NCBI GenBank assembly: GCA_023396045.1
Contig: JAEWXD010000009.1
Coordinates: 1-26,050 of the forward strand
Origin: Bacillota bacterium
GTDB lineage: Bacteria; Bacillota; Clostridia; Christensenellales; Aristaeellaceae
DNA length: 26,050 bases
Reading direction: 5' to 3'
A program made the translations under genes and the position numbers. This document shows, one piece after another, positions 1 through 7,366 of this stretch; position 1 is the stretch's first letter; each line of letters starts with the position of its first letter. The notes below the pieces were generated by a model. It saw only the letters and a program-made list of their open reading frames with translations, was not told the DNA's origin and did no database searches.

Positions 1-881
1 AAAGAGATCTGCATACCATGTTGCAATATGAATTATTGATTCTTCCGGCATTTTTGCTGTATATTGTATTTTGCGGTTTTCCGTTTTTCCATACTTTTTT
101 TTACAGCATTACAAATTATAATAAATATCATATTCAAGATTACCATATCGTGGGTTTAGTCAATTATGTAAATGTATTTAAGATGAGCATGTTAAAGCTT
201 GCGTTGCAGAATTCTGTAAAATACGCTTTGCTTATGACCTTCTTCCAGTCTTTACTCGCTATTCCTTTGGCAGTTTTGCTTAACCGCAAAATGAAGATGC
301 GCAACATATACCGCACAGGCTTTTTTTTGCCTGCCATGTTTAGCCCGCTGGTTGTGGGTTATTTATGGAATATACTCATGGCGCCGGCAGAAAAAGGGCT
401 TATCAATCAGTTTTTGATTTCTTTGGGTATGGAATCGATTTCTTTTTTAGGCAGCAAAAACGCACTGAATTCGGTGATATTCACCCAGGTTTGGCAATGG
501 GTGGGTTGGGCCATGGTTATATACTTAGCTAACCTGCAAAATATTTCGGAGGACATATTGGAGTCTGCTCGCATAGATGGTGCAGGCGAAATACAAACCT
601 TTTTTCATATCGTATTGCCGCACTTGCAGCCGGGCGTTACGGTGGTCAGCATCAGCTCACTGGTCGGCGGCTTAAAAGTGTTTGATATTATTCAGTCTAT
701 GACCAAGGGCGGCCCGGGTTACGCAACAGAAACCATTATGGGCGCGCTTATCAAAGTCGGCTTTGCCGAAGGTAACTATGCTCTTGCTGCCGCATTTGGC
801 GTTATTTTCTTTATATTGGTCATGCTGGTATCTTCTATTTTGCTTCGCCTGTTAAAATGGTGGGAAAGGGCGCTGTCATAA
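1..881 (+). CDS. Carbohydrate ABC transporter permease, MalF/UgpA type (5'-partial)
   Basis: Membrane subunit of a binding-protein-dependent sugar importer. The frame is open back to base 3, and the first internal ATG (base 18) leaves only a few residues before TM1 with no good ribosome binding site, so the true start probably lies upstream of the window. The protein is hydrophobic with about six membrane segments. Near its C-terminal third it carries the EAA loop that docks on the ATPase (ESARIDGAGEI followed by IVLP), typical of the family. Its stop overlaps the start of the next permease (TAATG), so the two are translationally coupled. The solute-binding protein would be expected upstream. 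No ATPase is in view, as is common where a shared MsmK-type ATPase is encoded elsewhere. The substrate cannot be read from sequence; the downstream GH31 enzyme suggests an alpha-linked glycoside or galactoside. Confidence 0.93.
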   Translation, partial: RDLHTMLQYELLILPAFLLYIVFCGFPFFHTFFYSITNYNKYHIQDYHIVGLVNYVNVFKMSMLKLALQNSVKYALLMTFFQSLLAIPLAVLLNRKMKMRNIYRTGFFLPAMFSPLVVGYLWNILMAPAEKGLINQFLISLGMESISFLGSKNALNSVIFTQVWQWVGWAMVIYLANLQNISEDILESARIDGAGEIQTFFHIVLPHLQPGVTVVSISSLVGGLKVFDIIQSMTKGGPGYATETIMGALIKVGFAEGNYALAAAFGVIFFILVMLVSSILLRLLKWWERALS

Positions 882-1714
882 TGAATACAAAAGAAAGAAA
901 ATTGAATATCATACTTTCCCTTATTGTCGGTTTGATTTTGCTCTTGCATTTGATACCCATATATTATTTGCTTATTGCCACATTCAAAAGTGGAAAAGAG
1001 CTTGCGGAAGCTCCGCTTGCTTTGCCCAAAGCCATCAGTTTTGATCGCTATGTTGTTGCATTCTACGACATGCAATACCCCAAGGCGTTTAAAAATACAT
1101 TTTTGATTGCCGCAGGTACGGTAGTACTCAATTTAAGCCTTTCCACTATGGCTGCCTATTCCTTGGCGAGGTATAAAACCAAGCTTAACAGCTTTATATT
1201 TATGATATTTGTTGCAGGTATGATGATTCCCGTACAAATGGGTTTGTCCAGCTTGTATAAACTTGTAAGCGCACTGAAATTGGTAGATAATCTGTTGTCT
1301 GTTATATTGATCAACGCTGCTGCGGGAAGTATCACCAGCATATTCTTAATCAAATCCTTCATCGCTTCCTCCATTCCCTATGAAATAGAGGAGTCCGCCC
1401 GCATAGACGGATGCAGTGTTTTTGGCATTTTCTTTAGAATTGTGGTACCGCTTTTAAAACCGGTGCTGGCAACACTATCCATTATTATACTTTTGGGCGC
1501 ATGGAACGATTATATGAACCCGCTTTTGTTCCTTCATTCCCGTGAGAACAATGTTATTTTGCAGGAGCTTAACCGCAATATAGGCCAGTTCTCTGTGGAT
1601 TGGACAAGCATGTTCCCCATGCTCGTGCTTGGCATATTGCCGCTCACCATTTTTTATATTTTGCTGCAAAACTTTATTATCAGCGGTGTAACCGCCGGTG
1701 CTGTGAAAGGATAA
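881..1714 (+). CDS. Carbohydrate ABC transporter permease, MalG/UgpE type
   Basis: Second membrane subunit of the sugar importer. I place the start at the ATG at 881, which overlaps the stop of the previous gene by one base and follows a GGGAAAGGG purine stretch. An in-frame ATG at 857 would put 24 extra bases inside the upstream gene. The product is about 277 residues with an N-terminal membrane segment and five more. The EAA motif is clear (EESARIDGCSVFGIFFRIVVP), which marks the MalG-type permease family. The usual family C-terminus is present (FIISGVTAGAVKG). It pairs with the preceding MalF-type subunit to form the pore and is followed after 3 bp by a glycosidase, so uptake and hydrolysis are co-transcribed. 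Confidence 0.95.
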   Translation: MNTKERKLNIILSLIVGLILLLHLIPIYYLLIATFKSGKELAEAPLALPKAISFDRYVVAFYDMQYPKAFKNTFLIAAGTVVLNLSLSTMAAYSLARYKTKLNSFIFMIFVAGMMIPVQMGLSSLYKLVSALKLVDNLLSVILINAAAGSITSIFLIKSFIASSIPYEIEESARIDGCSVFGIFFRIVVPLLKPVLATLSIIILLGAWNDYMNPLLFLHSRENNVILQELNRNIGQFSVDWTSMFPMLVLGILPLTIFYILLQNFIISGVTAGAVKG

Positions 1715-1717
1715 TGC

Positions 1718-3220
1718 ATGATTGCCATTCAAATCTTAGACAATGAATATTGGTATGCTGCTGTGAGTGCCGCAGGGGATATCAACCCACTACATGCACA
1801 GAGTGATGTGCATTTGCCTTTGCAGAATAATGCAACCCTTAACCAAATGACTTCTCTTTTGCTCTCCAATCAAGGACGCTATATTTATGCAGAGGATGGG
1901 TTTGAAGCTCTTGTTAGAAATGGCAACATACAAGTTCTGTGCGACAAAATTCCTGTAATTGAGCAATGTGGGGATAGTTTGCAAAGTGCTTATATGGGCT
2001 TTATGCGGCGTTTTGACAAAGCAAACGGAAAGCCCATGGACTTGGATCCTTTTTTTGTGCACAGACCCGTATACAACACATGGATAGAGCTTATATTTCA
2101 CCAAAAGCAAGAGGATATTTTGCAGTATGCGCAGAGTTGGCTGGATCACGGTTTCCCGGCCGGCACACTTATCATAGACGATGGTTGGAGCGATTATTAT
2201 GGCAAATGGCGCTTTAGCAAAGAAAAGTTTAACGATGCTGCCTACATGATACAAAAACTCAAAGACATGGGTTTTAAAGTTATGCTCTGGGTTGTACCGT
2301 TTATCAGTCCCGACACACAGGAATATCGTACATTGCTTAAAAAGGGCTGTTTGCTTATGCAGAATGGAGCCGCTTATGCACTTCGTTGGTGGAACGGTAT
2401 TTCTGCCTGCTTGGATATGCGCAAAGTTGAGGCAAGGCAATGGATGCAGGAACAATTACAGGCACTCTGTGATATAGGTGTAGATGGCTTCAAGTTTGAT
2501 GGTGGGGACAGTGTATTTTATTTACCAGAACACGATCCAGATATACAGAGCCATTTGTGGGCAAGCTTTGCGGCAAATTATGCACTGAATGAAATGCGCA
2601 CCGACTTTAACACCCAAGGTATGCCTCTTATGGAAAGGCTGAGCGACAAACAGCATATTTGGGGTAAGGGTGGTGTGGCCAGCCTTATTCCTGATACGTT
2701 GGCATTGGGGCTTGCCGGTCATCCCATTAGTTCGCCGGATATGATAGGCGGTGGGGAATACACTTGTTTTTTAGATACAAGCATAGAAGATTTGGACACA
2801 GAACTGATACTTAAAAACACGGCAATTGCCATGCTCATGCCTGTGGTGCAGTTCTCTGTAAACTTAGTGCGCGTAATGCCGCAGTTTTTGCCTCAAGTGC
2901 AAGAGCTTTTGTCAATTCGTCAAAGTTTGCAAGCAAAGTATGATCTTTTGGCACAGGAAGCTATGCGCACAAAAGAACCAATTGTGCGATATATGGAATA
3001 TGTGTTTCCGCACAGTGGCATGGAAAGCATAAACGATCAGTTTATGCTTGGTAATAAATATTTGGTGGCCCCCCTCTATAAGCAAGGCGAGCAAACCCGT
3101 CAAGTCGTTTTGCCAAAAGGGTTGTGGAAAGCGCAAGACGGCAGTATTTGCGGCAGCAATGATCACAACAGCATTGCCGAGAGCTCTGCGCTGCTGGCTG
3201 TTTATGAACGCTTGCAGTAG
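1718..3220 (+). CDS. Glycoside hydrolase family 31 protein, MYORG/alpha-galactosidase-like clade
   Basis: Probable intracellular alpha-glycosidase: it has no signal peptide and is co-transcribed with two sugar permeases. About 500 residues, shorter than most GH31 enzymes (600-800), with a reduced N-terminal beta-domain followed by the TIM barrel. Visible barrel motifs are LIIDDGWSDYYGKWRF around residue 150, the beta-strand motif DGFKFDGGD with the presumed nucleophile Asp261, and a PDMIGGGEY motif. The FKFD and DMIGG motifs resemble the MYORG-type GH31 branch, where alpha-galactosidase activity is known, more than classical alpha-glucosidases. An obvious acid/base Asp is not apparent in the WGKGGVASLIP segment, so catalytic competence and substrate are open. 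The ATG at 1718 has GTGAAAGG 8 bp upstream. No convincing terminator follows. Confidence 0.85.
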   Translation: MIAIQILDNEYWYAAVSAAGDINPLHAQSDVHLPLQNNATLNQMTSLLLSNQGRYIYAEDGFEALVRNGNIQVLCDKIPVIEQCGDSLQSAYMGFMRRFDKANGKPMDLDPFFVHRPVYNTWIELIFHQKQEDILQYAQSWLDHGFPAGTLIIDDGWSDYYGKWRFSKEKFNDAAYMIQKLKDMGFKVMLWVVPFISPDTQEYRTLLKKGCLLMQNGAAYALRWWNGISACLDMRKVEARQWMQEQLQALCDIGVDGFKFDGGDSVFYLPEHDPDIQSHLWASFAANYALNEMRTDFNTQGMPLMERLSDKQHIWGKGGVASLIPDTLALGLAGHPISSPDMIGGGEYTCFLDTSIEDLDTELILKNTAIAMLMPVVQFSVNLVRVMPQFLPQVQELLSIRQSLQAKYDLLAQEAMRTKEPIVRYMEYVFPHSGMESINDQFMLGNKYLVAPLYKQGEQTRQVVLPKGLWKAQDGSICGSNDHNSIAESSALLAVYERLQ

Positions 3221-3477
3221 TTGGATTTTGTTTATACCATAAAACGATTGTTTCTGTATTCCATGATTTTTATCAGTGGGATTTAAAGGTTTTTCGTAAA
3301 CATTTTTTCTTATCTTGAAATCAATACCTAAAATTATGAATCTTTTGCATAATTGCAAACAAACCTGTAATGCTTTGTGGCTTTTTATATTGCCAAAGGA
3401 AAGATAAAAATATTATAGAAACAAATTGCTTTTCTTTTTCTTGCGTTGTTATTACAACATACATAAGCACTTTGCTA
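3221..3477. other. Intergenic spacer with an operator-like palindrome
   Basis: AT-rich spacer between the glycosidase and the cupin gene with no credible gene. The one structured element is TTTGCA-TAAT-TGCAAA at 3344-3359, a 6+6 palindrome resembling a regulator site but without an adjacent promoter that I can pair it to. I see no hairpin followed by a U-tract that would end the sugar operon. Confidence 0.4.
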
Positions 3478-3486
3478 TGCTATACT
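3478..3486 (+). promoter_or_regulatory. Extended -10 promoter of the cupin gene
   Basis: TGC directly precedes TATACT (3481-3486), giving an extended -10 element 32 bases before the ATG at 3518. The -35 region is poor, as is usual for extended -10 promoters. AAGGAGG at 3505-3511 is the ribosome binding site. Confidence 0.55.
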
Positions 3487-3517
3487 TTATTTGTAATCAA
3501 ATACAAGGAGGCTTATT

Positions 3518-3796
3518 ATGAAAGCAACGATCATCAAAGAATTTGGCAAAGTAGAAACTTCTGCTTTAACATTGGCACATAAAGAATTTCTAAAAGGCAG
3601 CTGCATTCCTGCTCACTCTCACCCAGGCTGCGATGTGTTCTTTACCTTGGTAAAAGGCAATATGAATATTAGAATCGCAGGTGAAGAATATTGCTTAACA
3701 CCCGGTGCAGTATTGCGTTTTAACGGTGAAAACACCATAGAAGGCAGTGCCTTGGAAGACAGTGAAGTATTCATCTACTTGGTAAAAGAACAATAA
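3518..3796 (+). CDS. Small single-domain cupin protein
   Basis: 92-residue protein forming a single cupin beta-barrel. Cupin motif 1 is recognisable around residues 27-47: Gly, then HSH (residues 34-36) as metal ligands, then a hydrophobic strand ending in Gly. The usual acidic ligand is replaced or shifted (PGCDVFF). Motif 2 is degenerate around the LTPGAVLRFNGENTIEG segment. Such small cupins bind metal or small ligands; no reaction can be assigned. It is a monocistronic unit with its own promoter, an AAGGAGG ribosome binding site 6 bp before the ATG, and a strong terminator 4 bp after the stop. Confidence 0.8.
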   Translation: MKATIIKEFGKVETSALTLAHKEFLKGSCIPAHSHPGCDVFFTLVKGNMNIRIAGEEYCLTPGAVLRFNGENTIEGSALEDSEVFIYLVKEQ

Positions 3797-3799
3797 TAT

Positions 3800-3825
3800 A
3801 AGGCAGGTGCAAGCCTGCCTTTTCT
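3800..3825 (+). terminator. Rho-independent terminator of the cupin gene
   Basis: An 8-bp GC-rich stem AAGGCAGG / CCTGCCTT with loop TGCAAG (3800-3821), followed by TTTCTT. Confidence 0.85.
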
Positions 3826-3859
3826 TACGCCAAAAACCGAACAACCGCATAAAGACAAA

Positions 3860-3924
3860 AAATTCTTCCTTTAAGGGAGCTGGCGGGTAACTGCCGCCCG
3901 GGTTCAAACCCCGGTTTCTCCGCC
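3860..3924 (+). pseudogene. tRNA-Ser-like 3' remnant (variable arm, T arm, acceptor 3' strand)
   Basis: A tRNA 3' end is visible without a matching 5' half. The T arm is CCGGG-TTCAAAC-CCCGG at 3898-3914 with the invariant G-TTC-A. It is followed by acceptor 3' strand TTTCTCC, discriminator G (3922) and CC. In front is a long-variable-arm hairpin GGCGG...CCGCC (3882-3898). The long variable arm plus a TTTCTCCG end is the tRNA-Ser pattern. The complementary 5' acceptor (GGAGAAA) and a D arm are absent in the preceding 90 bases, so this is a 5'-truncated gene, plausibly left by recombination at a tRNA 3' end. A functional divergent tRNA is unlikely. The boundaries at the 5' side are approximate. 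Confidence 0.6.
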
Positions 3925-3930
3925 GGAATA

Positions 3931-3960
3931 CCTTGTAATCTAAGTGTTACAGGGTTTTTT
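3931..3960 (+). terminator. Terminator downstream of the tRNA-Ser-like remnant
   Basis: Stem CCTTGTAA / TTACAGGG (one G-T pair) with loop TCTAAGTG, followed by six Ts. Its position 6 bases after the tRNA 3' end fits the native terminator of a former tRNA gene. Confidence 0.7.
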
Positions 3961-4119
3961 AGTTGTAAAAATGCAAGGAATGGCAAAATTAAAATGGGTG
4001 AAAATCGGCGAAAAATTGTTTGTTATTTCACTACCTGTTTTATCACTTGTAATAGAAGTAATTGTCTAAATATAGATTTTTTATAAAAATTAAAAGCGGA
4101 ACGCTTATTCTACAATCTG

Positions 4120-4440
4120 ACCACCGGCAAGGCTGGTGGTTTCAAAAAGTGTATAGCTATGCGTATAAAGAAAGAACTTCTTTTGATAGAATATAAAAGC
4201 GACTTACAAACGCAATATACCAAAAGGAGGATAATTAAAAAATGATTAACAAGAATAGTTTAGTACACACGAACTGGGGTTGTAAATAGCGTGAGGCATT
4301 TGCACCTAAATATTGAAGTTAAGTATTTTATAACGAGCAAAAAACAGAAGAAGGAAAAATAGAAGAAGATTATGTGAATGGAAAGACGTAAATATAGTGG
4401 AAGTAGAGTTATACTTGACTATTTACATAAAATAATCCAA
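4120..4440 (+). mobile_element. Decayed IS200/IS605-family insertion sequence remnant
   Basis: A subterminal hairpin, ACCACCGGC-AAG-GCTGGTGGT (4120-4140, 9-bp stem), lies 100 bases before the ribosome binding site and remains of a tnpA gene. This is the arrangement at the left end of IS200-type elements, where TnpA recognises hairpins. About 320 bp of an expected ~700 bp is left; the right end and the catalytic tyrosine region are gone. The exact left boundary is not determinable, so the coordinates begin at the hairpin. Confidence 0.75.
4242..4434 (+). pseudogene. tnpA: IS200-family transposase tnpA, multiply disrupted
   Basis: Translation by homology across frames recovers a TnpA N-terminus. 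MINKNSLVHTNWGCK (4242-4286) ends at a TAG. FAPKY-stop-S-stop-VFYNEQKTEEGKIEE follows at 4299-4369 and matches the family pattern FAPKYRRKV(I/F)Y. Then LCEWKDVNIVEVEL (4370-4411) in another frame, and LDYLHK in a third where the HUH motif (PDHIHM) is expected. There are at least three in-frame stops and two frameshifts, so it is dead. AAGGAGG (4224-4230) still precedes the ATG. IS200 TnpA is a Y1 HUH single-strand transposase; the C-terminal Tyr half is missing. Confidence 0.8.
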
Positions 4441-4455
4441 AATACTTATTGTATT

Positions 4456-4483
4456 TTGCAATATTGATATTATGTTTTATAAT
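4456..4483 (+). promoter_or_regulatory. Promoter of the five-gene redox/transferase operon
   Basis: TTGCAA (4456-4461), a 16-bp spacer and a consensus TATAAT (4478-4483), 53 bases before the ATG at 4536. The expected start near 4490 places the hairpin at 4500-4520 in the leader. Confidence 0.7.
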
Positions 4484-4499
4484 AAGTATGAATTATAAC

Positions 4500-4522
4500 A
4501 AACGCACGCAAAGTGCGTTTTT
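4500..4522 (+). terminator. Leader hairpin with U-tract (attenuator or stabiliser)
   Basis: Stem AAACGCAC / GTGCGTTT with loop GCAAA, followed directly by two more Ts and then the ribosome binding site GGGGGAG. It lies between the promoter and the first gene, so it is either a constitutive leaky terminator, an attenuator, or a 5' stabilising hairpin. No alternative anti-terminator pairing was obvious. Confidence 0.6.
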
Positions 4523-4535
4523 CTAAGGGGGAGTT

Positions 4536-4964
4536 ATGCAAGCAAGTACAGTACTGGTAGAAGCCTACCTGCAAAAAGGCTACCATTGTGCAGAAGCTGC
4601 CTTGCTTGCTGCCTGTGATGCATGGGGAAGCCCATTACCTTTGGGCTACGAGCGCCTTATGGCAGGCTTTGCCGGTGGTATGGGTATGGAAGGCCTTTGT
4701 GGTACTATTGTTGGTTGCGCCGCCGCTATAAGTTATTATTGCACAGCTTACCCACAATTTACCAAAAAAGAAATCAAAGATTTGGTAGGTAGATTTGTAC
4801 GCTTTGTGGAAGCAGACTTGCAAAGTATAGAGTGTAAAGATTTAAAACCGAGGTTTATGAATATACATACGGGTTGTAGTACAGCTGTTGTGCATATTAT
4901 GAAATTGCTGGATGCCTTTGTGCAAGAAGAACCCAAGTATTTTAAAGAAAGTGAGCAAGTATAG
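4536..4964 (+). CDS. C_GCAxxG_C_C family putative redox protein
   Basis: 142-residue cytosolic protein of the C_GCAxxG_C_C family (TIGR01909-like), whose conserved Cys residues suggest metal or redox chemistry; the biochemical role is not established. Visible are Cys in GYHCAEA near residue 18, the Gly-rich core FAGGMGMEGLCGTIVGCAAA around residues 46-68 that names the family, Cys in IECKDL, and Cys in HTGCST near residue 114. The length is normal. First gene of a tightly packed operon: its TAG overlaps the GTG start of the next gene. GGGGGAG precedes the ATG at 4536. In other genomes this family often accompanies membrane transporters and redox genes, and the neighbours here fit that. Confidence 0.85.
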   Translation: MQASTVLVEAYLQKGYHCAEAALLAACDAWGSPLPLGYERLMAGFAGGMGMEGLCGTIVGCAAAISYYCTAYPQFTKKEIKDLVGRFVRFVEADLQSIECKDLKPRFMNIHTGCSTAVVHIMKLLDAFVQEEPKYFKESEQV

Positions 4965-5623
4965 TGAAAAAATATAAACCTATTTTCTTTATTGTATTCA
5001 CTGCATTGGTCGTATATCTTAGCTACCACTTTCAATTGCACGTGTATTTTAGCGATATGCAGAAATTAGCATTTTTGCAGAACATGGTGCAAGAAAATAT
5101 ATGGCTGGCTATGCTTGTATATTGCGTCATTACCATATTTGCAGGCGTATTTTTGGCTTTGCCGGGTGTGCTCTATGCAGTGCTGGCTGGCATGCTCTTT
5201 GGTCCCGTCTTGGGCACCTTACTTTGTGCCTTTAGTGCAAGTGTAGGGGCAGTATTTTGCTTTATTGCCGCACGTTATTTTTTAAAAGACAGCATTGCCC
5301 CAAAGCTTATGAAAAATACCTACATCAAAAAAAATTTGTTTGACCAAAAACAAAATAATATGTTTTTTATTTTAATGATCACAAGGCTTGTGCCTTTGTT
5401 CCCATTTAATTTGCAAAACTTTGCCTATGGCATTACAGATATTTCTTTGGGATTATATTCTGTTGGTACATTTATTTTTATCATTCCGGGTACTGCGATT
5501 TATACCTTCGGTACGGCAGGTATTGTAGATGGTGGAAACCGTTTGCTATATATTGTCACTGCACTTGTGCTCGTATTTGTGGTTACCGTTGTAGGCAAAC
5601 AAATACAAAAACGCTACATGTAA
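4964..5623 (+). CDS. TVP38/TMEM64 (DedA-superfamily) membrane protein 1
   Basis: 219-residue integral membrane protein of the TVP38/TMEM64 'SNARE-associated Golgi protein' family, related to DedA proteins with proposed roles in lipid scrambling or solute movement across the membrane. The family core is clear: the re-entrant/TM stretch LPGVLYAVLAGMLFGPVLG followed by GAVFCFIAARYF, and the second signature TRLVPLFPFNLQNFAYGIT with PGTAIYTFG further on. Start is GTG at 4964, overlapping the previous stop (TAGTG), which implies translational coupling. It is one of two such proteins in this operon, flanking an iron-sulfur protein; similar loci are seen with the TIGR04282/TIGR04283 transferases. 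Substrate unknown. Confidence 0.88.
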   Translation: MKKYKPIFFIVFTALVVYLSYHFQLHVYFSDMQKLAFLQNMVQENIWLAMLVYCVITIFAGVFLALPGVLYAVLAGMLFGPVLGTLLCAFSASVGAVFCFIAARYFLKDSIAPKLMKNTYIKKNLFDQKQNNMFFILMITRLVPLFPFNLQNFAYGITDISLGLYSVGTFIFIIPGTAIYTFGTAGIVDGGNRLLYIVTALVLVFVVTVVGKQIQKRYM

Positions 5624-5639
5624 AAGAATAGGAGGACAC

Positions 5640-6641
5640 ATGCATAGAAAAAATCCAAGAGAGCATCATTGTGATGTAAGCCAATGCATCAATTGTGGCC
5701 AATGCACAAAACATTGTAGCTTTTTAACAAAGTATGATATTGACATATCCGATACTGAAAAACTGGAAAAACTTGCTTACCATTGCTTTTTGTGTGGTAA
5801 ATGTACAGAAGTCTGCCCCATGGGCATAGACGGTCGGGAAATCATATTGCGTATGCGTCAAAAGCAAGTACAAGAGCAAGGCGGTAAGTTAAAAGACAAA
5901 GCCTACCTTGGCATTGTGCTTGAGAAAGGCAATTATATTTTTAAAAACTACAGAAGTGCCAAGAAGAGCAATAAAGCTGTTTTTTTCCCCGGTTGTAATT
6001 TTTTGGGCTATTACCCTAAAACTTGTGCCTATATTAGCCAAAAATTGCAAGAGCAAGGTATATCTACCGTGTATGATTGCTGTGGCAAACCTATAGCAGA
6101 ACTTGGTTTGCAAAACAAAGAAGCCAAAAATATTCAAAATATAGAAAACACCCTTACAAAGCAAGGTGTACAAGAACTCGTTGTGGCTTGCCCCAATTGC
6201 TATGACTTTTTAAAACCAAAACTTCGCTTAAAAGTGCGTAGCATTTATGACGTTTTACAAGAATTTGGCTGGGGGAATCCTATAGAAGAAGCCATCACTA
6301 TTTTTGCCCCTTGCTCCGATAGAGAAAAACATGAATTGTATGCACAAATACGGCCGTTTTTAAAACAGGAAGCCAGCTTTATAGAGCAAGTACAATGCTG
6401 TGGCTTAGGTGGTTGCGCCGGTATTAAAGAAAGAACACTCGCAAATATTATGAGCCAATCTATGAAAGATATTGTGGGGGATAGTACACTGCATGTATAT
6501 TGTGCCACCTGTGCAGGCAAGTTCTCGGCACAGGGCATTCCCAATGTAGTACATGTGTTACCACAAATATTGGGTATAGAAGAAGTTCCCCAAATTAAAA
6601 GTGCATTTATAAACAGAGCCTTACATTTAATTAAAGCTTAA
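5640..6641 (+). CDS. HdrD/GlcF/LutA-like iron-sulfur protein with two CCG domains
   Basis: 333-residue soluble electron-transfer protein. The N-terminus carries two [4Fe-4S] ferredoxin motifs: Cys16-x2-Cys19-x2-Cys22-x3-Cys26 and Cys49-x2-Cys52-x2-Cys55-x3-CysPro59. The rest is a tandem cysteine-rich (CCG) domain: Cys119 (PGC), CCG at 147-149 and Cys184-x2-Cys187; then Cys225, CCG at 253-255 and Cys288-x2-Cys291. This is the layout of heterodisulfide reductase subunit D, glycolate oxidase GlcF and LutA, but no flavin dehydrogenase partner is next to it. It lies between two TVP38 genes (16 and 17 bp gaps), so it probably works with membrane proteins rather than with a lactate or glycolate dehydrogenase. 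GGAGG lies 5 bp before the ATG. Confidence 0.85.
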   Translation: MHRKNPREHHCDVSQCINCGQCTKHCSFLTKYDIDISDTEKLEKLAYHCFLCGKCTEVCPMGIDGREIILRMRQKQVQEQGGKLKDKAYLGIVLEKGNYIFKNYRSAKKSNKAVFFPGCNFLGYYPKTCAYISQKLQEQGISTVYDCCGKPIAELGLQNKEAKNIQNIENTLTKQGVQELVVACPNCYDFLKPKLRLKVRSIYDVLQEFGWGNPIEEAITIFAPCSDREKHELYAQIRPFLKQEASFIEQVQCCGLGGCAGIKERTLANIMSQSMKDIVGDSTLHVYCATCAGKFSAQGIPNVVHVLPQILGIEEVPQIKSAFINRALHLIKA

Positions 6642-6658
6642 AAAAGGAGAAACAAAAA

Positions 6659-7366
6659 ATGAAAAACAAAAACCTTAACAGACTTATTCTTATTATAGCT
6701 ATACTTGCCTGTGTAGCTGTGTACTTCTTTGTACAACCGGTAAATACATTTATGAACAATGTGTTCTCTATGTTTGCCACCGGTGATTTCACTGTAGTAA
6801 AAGATTTCGTTGCATCTTATGGCGTATACGCAGCAGCTATTTCCTTTCTGCTTATGGTATTGCAATCCATCGTTGCACCACTACCGGCATTCTTAATTAC
6901 TTTTGCAAACGCTAACCTATTTGGTTGGTGGCAAGGCGCCATTCTCTCTTGGAGTTCTGCTATGGTAGGTGCAGCAGCATGCTTCTATATTGCTAGAATT
7001 TTAGGTAGAGACGTAGCAGAAAAATTAACCAGTAAAACCGGCCTGCAAGAAATGGACATCTTTTTTGAAAAATATGGAAAAAACACTATTTTGATTTGCC
7101 GCTTATTGCCTTTTATATCTTTTGATATTGTAAGCTATGCAGCCGGGTTAACCAAAATGTCTTTCCTTTCTTTTTTTGTGGCAACTGGTATCGGTCAATT
7201 GCCTGCAACCATTGTATATTCCTATGTTGGCGGTATGCTAACCGGTGGTGCAAAACTCTTAGTAACAGGTTTACTAATCGTATTTGCCCTTTCTGCATTG
7301 GTTGTTTTGGCTCGTAAAATTTATGTAGAAAAACAAAAAAAGGCAGAAGCAAAGAAGAATGCATAA
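6659..7366 (+). CDS. TVP38/TMEM64 (DedA-superfamily) membrane protein 2
   Basis: 235-residue membrane protein, a diverged paralogue of the gene at 4964. An N-terminal anchor (residues 8-26) is followed by the family core APLPAFLITFANANLFGWW, the helix with AACFYIARILG, and the second signature CRLLPFISFDIVSYAAGLT with QLPATIVYSYVGG. The C-terminus is highly basic (VEKQKKAEAKKNA). AAGGAG precedes the ATG. The gene overlaps the next by 8 bp. Having two TVP38 proteins in one operon suggests a heteromeric or bidirectional membrane step, an inference from context only. Confidence 0.87.
   Translation: MKNKNLNRLILIIAILACVAVYFFVQPVNTFMNNVFSMFATGDFTVVKDFVASYGVYAAAISFLLMVLQSIVAPLPAFLITFANANLFGWWQGAILSWSSAMVGAAACFYIARILGRDVAEKLTSKTGLQEMDIFFEKYGKNTILICRLLPFISFDIVSYAAGLTKMSFLSFFVATGIGQLPATIVYSYVGGMLTGGAKLLVTGLLIVFALSALVVLARKIYVEKQKKAEAKKNA

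Noticed and set aside
1790..2455. A 221-codon minus-strand open frame inside the GH31 gene
   Set aside because: No family-like pattern or ribosome binding site; the plus-strand GH31 frame has clear catalytic motifs.
3833..3924. A complete tRNA-Sec or tRNA-Ser gene
   Set aside because: The T arm and acceptor 3' strand are present but no matching 5' acceptor or D arm occurs in the needed distance.
3971..4069. A 32-codon open frame after the tRNA-like remnant
   Set aside because: No ribosome binding site and no recognisable family; likely chance in the scar region.
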